Origin: Arachis hypogaea
Lineage: Eukaryota > Streptophyta > Magnoliopsida > Fabales > Fabaceae
Reading direction: 5' to 3'
Assembly: GCF_003086295.3 (NCBI RefSeq)
Contig: NC_092046.1
Location: 106,681,363-106,745,362, forward strand
Length of the DNA: 64,000 bases
Below are positions 42,889 through 53,547 of the stretch, one piece after another. Positions within the stretch are counted from its first letter, which is position 1. Each line of letters begins with the position of its first letter. The position numbers were made by a program, and so were the translations under genes. The notes under the pieces are model-generated. The model saw nothing but the letters and a program-made list of their open reading frames with translations, did no database searches and was not told where the DNA came from.

Positions 42889-43980
42889 GATCACTTGGTT
42901 GTTTGAGACTCTTGAGGTTAAAGGGAGTGTGAAGAATGTTGGAGATTTTGATGTGTGTTTGGAGTAAGAAGAGGTTTGAGGCTGAGCTTATTATGATGAG
43001 AAGGGATGAAGGGAATGGAGTTTAAATGGTTGGAGTGCAAGGATTCGGTCATATGCATGGCTTGAAGGTGGTGTGTTATTTAAATGAACAATGAAGGGCT
43101 AGGATGCAATTAGATACTATGTGAATCAAAGGTGTGCATGTAAGGATGAATGAAGACAAAGCTTGCTTCTTCAATTGTCTTTGTCGTGATCCTCTCAAGG
43201 AGTGGCAGATTCTCCTTTTGAGGCATGTGATGAGATTTTGTCCTCATGCTATGCTTTCCTTTGTCTTGTCTTTTTCATTGAGTGTTCTTTGACCACCTAG
43301 TCATCACAACAAGACAACAAGCATTAGTTTTATCAAACTGTGGCAAGAGTGCTTCTTTCATTAACACTATATGAATAATCATTCCTTATATCCATTTGAA
43401 CCGTGACTTCTCTTGGAGGACACCAAACTTAATGTTTGGTCATATAATTAAAAATATGTGTTTCTTCCTCCAACTAGTGAAATTGAAATCCCAATGTCAT
43501 TCTTGGTTAAATGTTTATAAGCAATGTTTTCATCATGTTTTTCCTTTTTCTCTCTTTTTTTTTCATGAAGGATCAATTGTGTCCCTAAATCAGTGCATCA
43601 AGGTTTGATGAACACCAAACTTGTCTCTTGCTTAAGGGGTAAATGTGAGATGCTAGTAGTAAATCACAATTGATGCCTTCATCACAGAATATGATTTCTT
43701 TTTAATTGAAAAGTCTCAGTAAGAGATAATGTATGATCATTGATGCATGATTTTTAATTTTCATGAGAAGAGAAATACCAAACTTAGTGTTTGGTCATAT
43801 GCTAGGCATATAGTATGAAAATGTTTGTAACACTGGTTTGGTGTGCGTGAAGGCACACCAAACTTTAGAAGTCTTAGCATATGTAAAAAAATTGCATGCA
43901 TTCATTAAGTACGTCCATGAAAAAAATTCATGCTCAGATGATCATAGCTTATTGAATTTAAAATGACATAAATCTTAAAT
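42889..43980 (-). other. Spacer of element E with ACCAAACTTA-TGTTTGGT repeats
   Basis: No ORF. Four copies of a motif centred on CACCAAACTT occur at 43421-43440, 43611-43622, 43778-43796 and 43834-43863. The first and third are palindromes of the form ACCAAACTTARTGTTTGGT. On the minus strand they contain AAGTTTGGTGTT, the core of A's PPT. Confidence 0.65.
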
Positions 43981-44027
43981 CATGGGTTGCCTCCCATGGA
44001 GCGCTCTTTTATTGTCACTAGCTTGAC
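43981..44027 (-). promoter_or_regulatory. Two-hairpin element after gag-pro stop, element E
   Basis: Minus strand GTCAAGCTAGTGAC (44027-44014), then CATGGGAGGCAACCCATG (43998-43981), a perfect 6-bp stem with loop AGGCAA. AGCGCT precedes the second stem, as in A. Confidence 0.78.
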
Positions 44028-44041
44028 ATTAGAGCTTTCTT

Positions 44042-46042
44042 TTATGGTGGTTGAGGATTGTAGTGCCTCAACTTGTTTCCCCTGACTGTGATCCTCCTCT
44101 TTGTTCTCTGGTGTTCAATTTCAGCATGTTCCAACGAGAGTATGTTGCTGACAGTGTAATAGTCATCAGTCTGTTGGCTTGCTCCCAGTTGTTGATATAT
44201 CAATTGCACTTTGTCACCTTTGGAAAGCCCCTCTGTTGGAATCTTCCTGTTCTTCCAACCCCTTTTTGTTTTGTTTCTGCGTTTCATCCCTTTTTTTGTT
44301 GATCTTTCTTTTCTGGCTGTAGGCTTACCTTGGGGATCTCTCTCTTCAGTGGCTAATACTCCAATATCCCCTTGGACTTTTTCATCCTTCTGCACAATCT
44401 TCTGCCTTGGGATGTTGTTGTGAATCACCTTGTCAATTTCCATGTAGTCCCTCCTCTCATTACTAAACTGGGCTCCTGGTAATACCTTCAGAGTGACACT
44501 CTTATCATGCATCCTGAGAGTTAGTTCTCCTTGCTCTATGTCTATGATAGCTCTAGCAGTGGCCAAGAATGGCCTTTCCAGTATAATAGAGTCACCATCA
44601 TCCCCATCTGAATCTAGAACCACAAAATCTGCAGGGTATATGAAATTGTCCACCTTGACCAGAAGGTTTTCAATCATACCCCTGGGGTATACCGTTGACT
44701 TATCTACTAGCTCTAGAGATATCTGTACCGGTTTAACTTCCTCTATACGCAACTTTTTCACCAAGGAGGATGGTATTAAGTTGATACTTGCTCCTAGATC
44801 GCACATTGCTTTAGTGATGGTTAATTCCCCAATGGTGCAAGGCAGCAAGAAGCTCCCTGGGTCCTCAAGCTTTGGAGGAAGCCCTTTTTGAATCAAGGCC
44901 CTGCATTCCTCAGTAAGCAGTATGGTTTCTTTCTCATCCCAACTTCTTTTCTTATTGATAAGCTCCTTCAAAAACTTGGCATACAGAGGCATTTGCTCAA
45001 GTGCTTCAGCCAAGGGAATATTGATCTCCAGCTTCTTGAAAGTCTCAAGGAACTTATGAAAATGTTGGTCCTTAGCCTCGTTGTTGAACTTCTGGGGATA
45101 TGGCATTGGAGGTGTGATGCTCTTTCCTACTTGTTGCTGTCCCTGAATCACTTCTTTTGAATTGTGTGACTGGTTATCCTTCTCTTTGAGTTTCTCAGTG
45201 CTCTTGTTTAGCATCACAACTTGATCCTTGGCTTCATCTTCCTTTGTTTGCTCCTCCTCTTCTATTGGCCTTTTGCTTCTCTCTGCTTGCTTCTTTGTAG
45301 TGTCATTGTTGCTCATCAATGTTCTCCCACTCCTTAATTGTATTGCCTTGCATTCTTCCTTAGGATTTAGGATTGTGTCACTCGGCAGTGAGCTTGAAGG
45401 TCTCTCAACAGAAATCTGTTTGGAGATTTGCCCAATTTGCCTTTCTAGGCTCTTTATGGAGGCTTCATGGTTCTTGGTTGTCATTTCCTGGTGTTTCAAC
45501 ATTTTGTCTATCAAGGTCTCCAAGTTAGTGAGTCTTTGAGATTCAGGTGATACTTGAGGTGGGTTGTGAGATGTGGGTGGTGGATGGTAGGCATTTTGGT
45601 TGGTGGGTTGGTTATTGGATTGGTACTGGTTGGGGTTGGGGTAGTTGTTTTGAGGTTTTCTGTAGGGGTTCTGGTTAGTTTGCTGCTGGTTGTGGTTTTG
45701 GTTGCTTCTTGGGTTGTTTTGGTTTGAGTTCCTCTGCCATGGTTGTTGGTTTTGGGTGTGATTATCTCCCCATCTGAAGTTTGGGTGGTTCTTCCAGGAT
45801 GGATTGTATGTATCACCATACACTTCATTTAGTCCTTGGTTGTGCATGTACTGTACTTGCTCTTGTTGTTGTTCTTCTTGAGTTTCTTCATTTTGCCCCC
45901 ATGTGGATGATGGTTGGCTTGTGTTAACTGCTGCAACTTGGAGGCTATCAATCCTCTTGGCCATTTGCTCAAATTGTTGTTGAATTTGCTGTTGCATCAT
46001 CTTATTTTGAGCCAAGATTGAGTCCACTCCTTCTAGCTCCAT
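44042..46042 (-). CDS. Gag C-terminus, protease and integrase-tail-like end, element E, 666 aa
   Basis: Open for 666 codons from ATG at 46042. Residues 1-40 are a Q-rich coiled coil (AQNKMMQQQIQQQ). 90-160 are N/Q/P-rich. NPKEECKAIQLRSGRTL at 227-243 is the conserved Athila linker. The aspartic protease is at about 395-520 with catalytic D415 in CDLGASINLIP and IILERPFLATARA at 486-498 (E replaces the usual G). From about 575 the chain is very basic, and 605-666 (LSKGDKVQLIYQQL...ITVRGNKLRHYNP) resembles the C-terminal tail of an Athila integrase. RT, RNase H and the integrase core are absent. The start overlaps the gag stop in TAATG, so Gag and protease are in different frames, probably by loss of one G. 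Conservation of the frame suggests recent activity. It lies between gag and the hairpins. Confidence 0.82.
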   Translation of the reverse strand: MELEGVDSILAQNKMMQQQIQQQFEQMAKRIDSLQVAAVNTSQPSSTWGQNEETQEEQQQEQVQYMHNQGLNEVYGDTYNPSWKNHPNFRWGDNHTQNQQPWQRNSNQNNPRSNQNHNQQQTNQNPYRKPQNNYPNPNQYQSNNQPTNQNAYHPPPTSHNPPQVSPESQRLTNLETLIDKMLKHQEMTTKNHEASIKSLERQIGQISKQISVERPSSSLPSDTILNPKEECKAIQLRSGRTLMSNNDTTKKQAERSKRPIEEEEQTKEDEAKDQVVMLNKSTEKLKEKDNQSHNSKEVIQGQQQVGKSITPPMPYPQKFNNEAKDQHFHKFLETFKKLEINIPLAEALEQMPLYAKFLKELINKKRSWDEKETILLTEECRALIQKGLPPKLEDPGSFLLPCTIGELTITKAMCDLGASINLIPSSLVKKLRIEEVKPVQISLELVDKSTVYPRGMIENLLVKVDNFIYPADFVVLDSDGDDGDSIILERPFLATARAIIDIEQGELTLRMHDKSVTLKVLPGAQFSNERRDYMEIDKVIHNNIPRQKIVQKDEKVQGDIGVLATEERDPQGKPTARKERSTKKGMKRRNKTKRGWKNRKIPTEGLSKGDKVQLIYQQLGASQQTDDYYTVSNILSLEHAEIEHQRTKRRITVRGNKLRHYNPQPP

Positions 46043-46908
46043 TACCCTCTCCTTTGTGATGGTTGGCGGTTTCTTTGATGAGCAAAGAAATATTGATTGT
46101 TGGCCACCATGTCAATAAGATTTTGAGCTTCTTCTGCTGTTTTCATCAGTTGCAATGATCCTCCAGCTGAGTGGTCAAGTGATTCTTGAGCCTTTAGAGT
46201 GAGTCCTTCATAGAAGTTCTGTAGCTTGTCCCACTCGGTGAACATTTCTGGTGGACATTTCCTCAGCAGAGCCTTGTATCTCTCCCATGCTTCATACAGA
46301 TTTTCAGCATCCAATTGTGTGAATGTTTGCACCTCAGTTTTTAGCCTGATGACTCTTTGAGGTGGATAGAATTTGGCTAGAAATTTAGTCACCAAATCAT
46401 CCCAGCTAGTGATGCTTCCTTGAGGAAAAGTTTCAAGCCATTGTGCGGCTTTGTCCCTTAATGAGAACGGGAACAGCAGAAGCTTGTAAGTCTCAGGATT
46501 CACGCCATTGGACTTGACAGTGTCACAAATCCTTAAGAAGGTAGATAGATGTTGTTTTGGATCCTCCAATGGTCCTCCCCCAAACGAGCAGTTGTTTTGG
46601 ACCAATGTAATGAGTTGTGGCTTCAATTCAAAGTTATTTGCATTGACATTAGGGGTGAGAATGCTGCTTCCACAATGTCTAGCATTTGCAAAGGTATAGG
46701 AGGCCAATACTCTCCTCTGCTGTGGGTTGTTATTGTTGTTGTCTGCTCCACCAGGTGGATTGGTTGAATGTTCCTCCATATCTTGGAATTCTTCTTCTGA
46801 TTCCTCTTCTCCAACAATATTTTTCCCTCTTTCAGCTCTTCTTAACCTCCTGAGAGTTCTTTCGTCTTGTTCATGAAAGGTGGGTGTGGTTCTTCTTATA
46901 CCTGACAT
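46042..46908 (-). CDS. Gag N-terminal and core domain, element E, 288 aa
   Basis: ATG at 46908 (MSGIRRTTP) is preferred over an upstream in-frame start at 46950 because the homologous A proteins begin MSR at the same place. The first 70 residues are charged and acidic. FELKPQLITLVQNN and LSTFLRICDTVKSNGV are Athila Gag landmarks. The retrotransposon gag core AAQWLETFPQGSITSWDDLVTKFLAKFYPP lies near residues 145-180. It ends with LIDMVANNQYFFAHQRN, the usual joint to the coiled-coil region, which here begins in the next frame. It would form the particle shell. No zinc knuckle is seen in either frame. Confidence 0.85.
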   Translation of the reverse strand: MSGIRRTTPTFHEQDERTLRRLRRAERGKNIVGEEESEEEFQDMEEHSTNPPGGADNNNNNPQQRRVLASYTFANARHCGSSILTPNVNANNFELKPQLITLVQNNCSFGGGPLEDPKQHLSTFLRICDTVKSNGVNPETYKLLLFPFSLRDKAAQWLETFPQGSITSWDDLVTKFLAKFYPPQRVIRLKTEVQTFTQLDAENLYEAWERYKALLRKCPPEMFTEWDKLQNFYEGLTLKAQESLDHSAGGSLQLMKTAEEAQNLIDMVANNQYFFAHQRNRQPSQRRG

Positions 46909-47084
46909 ACAAGCAGAACATAAGAAACACACAAACCAGTGACACTTCAATCTACTGCTAGAATGAAGTTTTAGTTAGCTTAAGCAAAAATTCAAACAAT
47001 TAGTGGGTTAATTGAAAATTAAAGGACAGAAAAAAATGCTTGATCTAGATCTCCACTTCACTTAATCATTGTCAATCTAATCAA
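46909..47084 (-). other. Short leader of element E
   Basis: Only about 180 bp between PBS and gag start, against about 1.5 kb in the A elements. Nothing else recognised. Confidence 0.6.
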
Positions 47085-47102
47085 TCCCCGGCAACGGCGC
47101 TA
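47085..47102 (-). promoter_or_regulatory. Primer binding site of element E (tRNA-Asp)
   Basis: Minus strand TAGCGCCGTTGCCGGGGA, one mismatch to tRNA-Asp. It lies six bases from the LTR end. Confidence 0.88.
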
Positions 47103-47108
47103 AAAACT

Positions 47109-48926
47109 TGATGTGCGGAAAACGATCCGACACAAAACTCACCGGCAAGTGCACCGGGTCGCATCAAGTAATAATAACTCACGGGAGTGAGGTCGATCCC
47201 ACAGGTATTGAAGGATTGAGCAATTTTCGTTTAGTGGTTGATTTAGTCAAGCGAATCAAGATTTGGTTGAGTGATTTGTGATTTGCAAAATTTAGATTGC
47301 ATGGAAAGTAAAGGGAATGGGTAAATTGCATTGAATTTAAAGAGAACTGAAATTTAAAGTGCTGAATCTTAAAGAACAAGAAATTAAATGGCAGAAACTT
47401 AGAACGCAAGAAATGTAAATTGCAGAATCTTAAAGTGCAAGAAATGTAAGTGGCTTGAATTGTAAAGGGAATTGGGAATTGGATTTGCAGAAATTAAACA
47501 AGGAAAAGTAAAATTCAACAAACAGAAGAATAAAAGATGGCTTGGATTGAACCGGATCTAAAACGGAAATGTAAATGAACATGAAAAGCGTTCAACAGAG
47601 AAAGTAAAATGATAATTCAGATCTCAGGACCCAAGAGACTAGATAACCAAGTCTAGATCTCAATGCCTTCCTAGATCCAACAAGAACAATTGAAAAGGAA
47701 TTGTAAATTGTAAATTGCAGAGAAAGTAGAAGACAGAAGCAATTAACCAAAATGGAAATTTAATTATGCAGTAAAATGAAACAGAGAGATCTCAGGATGA
47801 GATTGAAACAGATTTCCTTCAATTCTCCAACCCAAGATCCAAGACAAGGAAAGTAAAGAGTGCTGGGCAAGAACAAGGAAGAAGAGAGATCAATTCTCCT
47901 CCCAAATTCTCTTGAATTAAAACAACAATGCCAAGAAATGTAAAGTGAGCTCTCTACTAAGTGTACAAATCAAAACCGAAAAGAAAGCTCTCCTAAAAAC
48001 TTAAATCCTATGCTATTTATACACTTTCTTCAAATGGTCTTCAAGCCTTCAATTGGGCCTTTGCTCTTGATGGAATTGGGTTGATAGAGGCCTTGGTTGA
48101 TTGCTCTTGGAGTTTGGAGAAGAACCGAAGTGAACCGGGTTTGGAATCTTGAAAGCTTGAGTAAAAGTTTGAGTAAAAGTTTGAGGCAAACTTTTACTCA
48201 AACTTTTCATATCAGCCACCCCATCTTTGCTGATACCAACGTTTGAGCCAAAGTTTGGGGTCAAACTTTTGCTCAAACGTTGGCTCCCCCTTGCACACTC
48301 ATGGCGCCAACGTTTGCCAAAAAGTTTGAGGCAAACGTTGGCGCAAGCTTTTGCTCTCCAGGGTGTGTTGTTCATGGCGCCAACGTTTGCCAAAAAGTTT
48401 GAGGCAAACGTTGGCGCAAACTTTTGCTCTCCAGGGTGTTGATTTGTGATGCCAAAAGTTTGCCAAAAAGTTTGAGGGAAACTTTTGCTCAAGCTTTTTG
48501 CCCAAAAGTTTGCACAAAAGTTTGAGGCAAACTTTTGGTCAAGCATTTTGCTCCCTGGTTCGTTTTCACTTATTCCAAAAGTTTGAGCTAAAGTTTGAGG
48601 CAAACTTTTGCTCAAACGTTTTGTTCTCTCTTCCTCCTAGCCATTCCTTCTTGCTTCAACCTTTCTCCAAGCTTTCTTCACCTATCATTAATCAACCAAA
48701 CACATCAAAGCTATGCTCAAAATCATGAGATATTCATTCTTTCATAGTATGTGACAATTATAGCATAAAACCTCATGAAATTGCATTAATTCATCTATGG
48801 TTGATTAAATCAAAGGAAGCATGAAAATCTACCCAATTGGCTTGCTTGTGACTCAAGAAAGTGCATAATTCAATTGAAAACATAAGAAAAAGGCTAGTGA
48901 AACTAGGCTAAGATGACTTGTCATCA
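47109..48926 (-). mobile_element. Element E 5' LTR
   Basis: Minus start TGATGACAAGTCATC at 48926, end ...TTTCCGCACATCA at 47109, 1,818 bp. TATAAATA lies at 48014-48021. Repeat array about 48165-48620. TSD ACAAC follows at 48927-48931. Confidence 0.88.
48014..48021 (-). promoter_or_regulatory. TATA box in E 5' LTR
   Basis: TATAAATA on the minus strand. As this is the 5' LTR, it would drive the element's genomic RNA. Confidence 0.62.
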
Positions 48927-48931
48927 ACAAC

Positions 48932-50180
48932 CACCTGTGCGTACGCACAAAAGCCACAAAACCATGTGTGCGTACGCACAAGCGGAAAATCAGCATGTGT
49001 GCGGACACACACACCTGTGCGTCCGCACATGTCCCAGCGTGTGACCTCATTAATGCAAATCCCTGGGGGCAATTTCTTTGCCTCCAGGGCCCAATTTTGG
49101 GACTTTCTGAAGCTGATTCTTCCTATATTAGACAAGGTCTCACTCAATGTGATGGGGGGAGCAATTAGGGTTTAGTTTAGCATAATGTAGTTCATTTTCT
49201 AGAGAGAGAAGCTCCCCCTTCTCTCTAGAACCTAGGGTTTTTAGTTTAATTTCTATGTAGTTTCTCTTTTTAATTCTTGTTTTCATCTAGTTTCTTCTAC
49301 TTTTCTTTATTTTATTGTCTTAATTTCCTTGTTTATCTTGTTAATTTCTCATTTTATTTGTCCTTTATGTTTATGCACACTCTTGTTACTTTAATTTACA
49401 TTTAATGCAATTTTATGTTTTATGTCATTTATTGCTTCATTGAGTTGCTATCTTTATTTTCCTTGCTTGGTAGATATAGCATTTATTATTTTTTGTCATT
49501 TTATCATGCTTTCTTTACATGCCCACCAAGTGTTTGACAAAATGCTTTGTTGGGTTTTTGCTTATTTTCTTACACTCTTGGTTGGAAATTTGGGTGTTTG
49601 GATGAACTTGAGTGGTGGATGTCCATTCCACATTGTGTGAGGGTTGTTAATTAATTTGGTTTTCCTTGACTCTATGTGACCCCTTTAGTGTTGACTTAGG
49701 ACTTAGGGATTGAGATTAATTATGCCTAGTTGACTTATCCTCAATGTAGGGTTAACTAATTGGGATTAATTCACACACAATTACCATGTTTGTGGTCCAC
49801 AACTAGGATAGGAATTCTTAAATTACCCACTTCTTGCCAATAGTTCTTTTTAGCATTTAATTTCCCTTTCATGCTTTAATTGCTTTGACTTTCAATTTCT
49901 TGCATGCTAAGTTACCTTCTTGTACTCTAATTTCTTGTCATTTTAATTCCTTGCTCTCTCTTGCATTCACAACCCCCATTTCTCCCATAGCCAATAACAA
50001 GACCATTTCATTGCAACTCTTAGGGAGAACGACCCGAGGTTTCATTACTCTCGGTTATTTGTTTTGATTCGAATTTAATATTTGATCAATGACCAATTTG
50101 TTCGGTTAGGACTATACTTACAACGCCAATTCCTATTTTTGATAATCGAATTCCTAACCTATGTAAATTGCCCGTTATCA
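48932..50180 (+). mobile_element. Element B 3' LTR, piece 3
   Basis: Continues B's LTR after E and ends ...CCCGTTATCA at 50180, matching 1-158 at its end. Contains palindromes at 31-bp spacing near 48937-49010, a likely TATA (CTATATTA, 49123-49130), and an inverted TTCTCTAGAGAGAGAA at 49195-49210. Confidence 0.85.
49123..49130 (+). promoter_or_regulatory. Possible TATA box in B LTR
   Basis: CTATATTA in the context TTCCTATATTAGACAAGG, on the strand of the element. The copied block in E has the same sequence near 40030. Only moderate support. Confidence 0.4.
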
Positions 50181-50290
50181 AGCAAGCATGACAAAACTAC
50201 CATCCTTGCATCTACCTTGGAAGCTCAAATACCATTCGGAAGCAAGCAGGACAAAACCACAATCCTTACGTCTACCCTGAAAGCTCAAAT
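50181..50290. repeat. Two-copy 55-60-bp tandem repeat at B's insertion point
   Basis: AGCAAGCATGACAAAACTAC... (50181) and AGCAAGCAGGACAAAACCAC... (50241) are diverged tandem copies within LTR G. B's target duplication should be AGCAA; its other copy lies left of the window. Confidence 0.6.
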
Positions 50291-51960
50291 ATCAAAATCT
50301 CCTTTTAAAAATAAGTTGAATCCATTTCTCTTTTATAAAACTCAGTTCCACCAAAATCCAAAGTCTCAGTCAACTTCAATAATCAATTCTTCTTTAAAAA
50401 CTCAATTCTCACTTAATCAAAAATTTCCAAACTACCTCAAACTATTTCAAGTTCAAACCTCTTTCAAAAGACAAAAGAAAATCATTTATTAGTTAAACCC
50501 CTAGGCAAGGCCTCTAAACCTTAGGGGAGCGACAACCAATCTCATCTTTTCAAACTAACTTACAAAACTTCATCAATAATCAAAATCTCAATTTAAAGCA
50601 TCCTCACATTCTCCAACCGTCGTCTCAAAATTAAATAAATTAAATCATATACCAACTTCAAAATCATTTCAAGCTTTAAACTTTTGAAATAAAGTTCAAA
50701 GCCAAACTAGTTAAAAATTGAAAATCCTGATTGAAAATTCCAAAAAGCATTTATCCTCAAATCCATTATTTTAATTATTCTAAAATCTTTAAAAGTACTC
50801 AAGACATATCTCTTTTGACAAAATTAATCAAACCAAACTCATTTTTATTTAAATTCATTAAAACTCTTTAATCATAACTCTTTTCTTTAGCTAAATCAAA
50901 ATCAAATAAATTAATTCTTCAATCAAATTAACCAAAATAAAACTTCCAAAATTCTTATAAAAATTTTGGGAGCGCCTCCCCTAAAACTCGAACTTTGCCA
51001 CCCTTCTCGGGTCCCAACCAAACTATTTCTCAAACTCTGTTCAAATTAATTAAAAAATGAGACCAATTCCAATATCTCAAATCATTCTATCATAATCCAG
51101 AAACCAATTTCAAGAATTCAGTCTAACAACAACCAACTTAACAAACTAAATCAACAAATCAGAATAACCAACCTTCTCAATAATTCAATAAATCAATCAG
51201 ATAAATATTCACATCCATCCAAAATAGTTCATTTGAATCCATAAGACTAACGTAATCATAAAAATATATTTTTCATATTAATGTCGACTTGTAACAATTT
51301 TTGAAAGTAAACTGAGTTTAAGAAAATGCCCCTACCTCGGATATTCAAAACCCAAAAGTTATAAAACGCGTTAAAAACTCTTTCTTCTCCTGGCACGCAA
51401 CAGCGGCAGCCAAAACCATAGCTCCACACCACTTCTGCAACAACAAATGCAACTCCAAACGCGACATGCAATAACCAGAAATCAACCCTCAGATATAAAC
51501 GCCGCGTAATACTTAGCAACATATAAAGAATACCAATTAAAAGGGTTTTCAGAGCAAAACGACTTACTGTACCAAGAAGAAACCAAGAACCGAGCAACCG
51601 CAGTTCCAACAGCTGACTCTAGCAGGGTTTCTCGGTGACCACAACGCCATTTTCAAGTGACAGAGGTGCTGCGACTCGGTCTTCTCCTCCTCGGCAAGTT
51701 CTTCCCTCCGTTTGCATTCTGCCCATTCTCCCTCTTCAAGTAGCGATGGCAGCCACCACTATGATTTTGGGCAGCGGCGACGACAAGTCCAAGCACGGCA
51801 GTGGATCATCGGCGATGGCAGTGAACGGCTCCTCCCTCCTCTGCCACGTCATGTCTCTCTCTTTCTCCTCAGATTCACACTTGCTCCCTCTCTATCCAGT
51901 GACGATGACTGCTCCACTCTCTTCCACGGCGACGTTGAAGCTCAGCAACGGTGACGCAAG
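50181..51960 (-). mobile_element. LTR G, Tekay-like, piece 1
   Basis: Host sequence of B and D. It is AT-rich (50300-51350), then more GC-rich (51620-51960), with the style of Tekay LTRs (GGGAGCGCCTCCCC near 50968-50982, TTCTCGGGTCCC near 51005). It continues at 53548 after solo LTR D. Its far left end is beyond B, outside the window. The frame at 51635-52000 crosses the D boundary and is not a gene. Confidence 0.6.
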
Positions 51961-53542
51961 TGATGAATGGATTTTTGACGGTTTAGAATTTCACAAATGA
52001 AATCTCGTTGAAGTATAGTCTCTAAACCAACAATAATCCTTTCGTGCAAAAATTTGTTTGTCACAAGTACAAACCCCTAAAATCTATAAACCGAAGTATT
52101 TAAACCTCGGGTCGTCTCTCAAAGGACTTGCAGGGTAGTGTTCTTGTTATTGGTTATGTACTTGTTTATTTTGGGGTTTTGGATGAGGAAGGTGAATAGT
52201 AAATGGTAGGAAAACTTTATTCACAAAATGGTCTTGGCAAGGTTTGGTTGTCAAGGGTCTTCATCATTATCACTAGCCACAAGTATGGTAGTTGCAAGGA
52301 TTAATCCCACTTAGTCATCCTTAAATCGATTAACAAAGGAAAGTCAAGTGAGTTATATCAATCCTAGTCCATAAGTCCTAGCTTTCCACTAATTGGATTA
52401 ATGAAGGCTAGAGTTAATGGCTATCAACTATCAATCAATTGGACACTAGTGACTCAAGAAATCCTAAGTTACCTTCTCAAGCCAAGAACATAAAATTCTA
52501 GTCTAACATTCTTCCAAGCATTTAATCAAACACTTGGAAGGCACAAAAGAAAAGTATAGTCAATCACAACAAGAATGAATTCTAACTACAATTGAATGTA
52601 AAGAATTAACAACAACAATCAAAGAAATCACAATTATCATGAATTACCTCAAATTGCATTATTGAAAGAAAATAAAGAGAACAAGAGTATCATGATTACA
52701 AAACCTAGAAACAAAATAAGAGAAATTACAACAAGAGAATAGGGATAGAGAGAAGAACCAAAGTGTAGCAATCATCAATTGAAGGTAGAAGTAGAAGGAG
52801 ACTTGAATTGAACCTAGAACTATGAGATCCTAATCTAACCCTAATTCCTAATCCTAATTCTAGAGAGAAGAGAGAGCTTCTCTCTCTAACTCCAACTATT
52901 TCTAAAACTAAACTATGACTAATGATTAAAGTATAAGTAAAGTATGAAAAGTATGTTGATTCCCCTTCAATTCTTGGCTTAAATAGCATCAGAAATGAGT
53001 TGGATTGGACCCACAAGGCTTCTAAAATCGCTGGCCACATTTGCATTAAGTGGGTCATGTGCCACCATCGGCGCGTCCGCGTACCGTGCGCGTGCGCGCC
53101 CCTATGCGCGATGCAACTATGGAAAATCTTATATCGTTTTGAAGCCCCGGATGTTAGCTTTCCAACCCAACTGGAACCACATCAATTGGACCTCTGTAGC
53201 TCAAGTTATGGTCATTTAAGTGCAAAGAGGTCGGCTTGGCAGCTTTCCGGTTCTTTCATTTCTTCATGAGTTCTCCAACTTTTCATGCTTTCTTTATTCA
53301 TTCCCTTGATCCAATCTTTGCCTCCTAAACCTTAAATCACTTAACAAACATATCAAGGCATCTAATAGAATCAAGGTGAATTAAATTTAGCTATTTTAAG
53401 TCCTAAAAAGCATGTTTTCACTCTTAAGCACAATTAAGGGAGAAGTTATAAAACCATGCTATTTCATTGAATAAATGTGGGTAAAAGTTGATAAAATCCC
53501 CAAAAATCAATACAAGATAAACCCTACAAATGGGGTTTGTCA
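51961..53542 (-). mobile_element. Solo LTR D, Athila-like, 1.58 kb
   Basis: Minus start TGACAAACCCC at 53542, end ...AAAAATCCATTCATCA at 51961, with perfect TSD GCAAG (51956-51960 and 53543-53547). Its U5-like end, with TTTGTTGGTTTAGAGACTA, is related to the LTR ends of C. No PBS or internal region. It contains a CpG-rich palindromic patch at 53069-53106. Confidence 0.88.
53069..53106. repeat. CpG palindrome pair in solo LTR D
   Basis: GGCGCGTCCGCGTACC followed by GTGCGCGTGCGCGCCCC, then ATGCGCGATGC. Same style as the arrays of B and C but only two units. Confidence 0.6.
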
Positions 53543-53547
53543 GCAAG

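Larger units (their letters stand above)
37947..48926 (-). mobile_element. Element E: non-autonomous Athila-like with intact gag-C/protease frame
   Basis: Inserted in B's 3' LTR with TSD ACAAC (37942-37946 and 48927-48931). Minus order: 5' LTR 47109-48926, PBS, leader, gag 46042-46908, Gag C-terminus plus protease 44042-46042, two hairpins, spacer with repeated PPT-like motifs, accessory ORF 41359-42888, 3' region, then an anomalous 630-bp block of B LTR, then the 3' LTR 37947-39814. LTRs are about 99% identical apart from array units. No RT or integrase core. Confidence 0.88.

Noticed and set aside
51635..52000. 121-residue S/A/L-rich ORF in LTR G
   Set aside because: It crosses the precise boundary of solo LTR D, lies within a Tekay-like LTR, and has no domain. 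An intron-free host gene here is unlikely.
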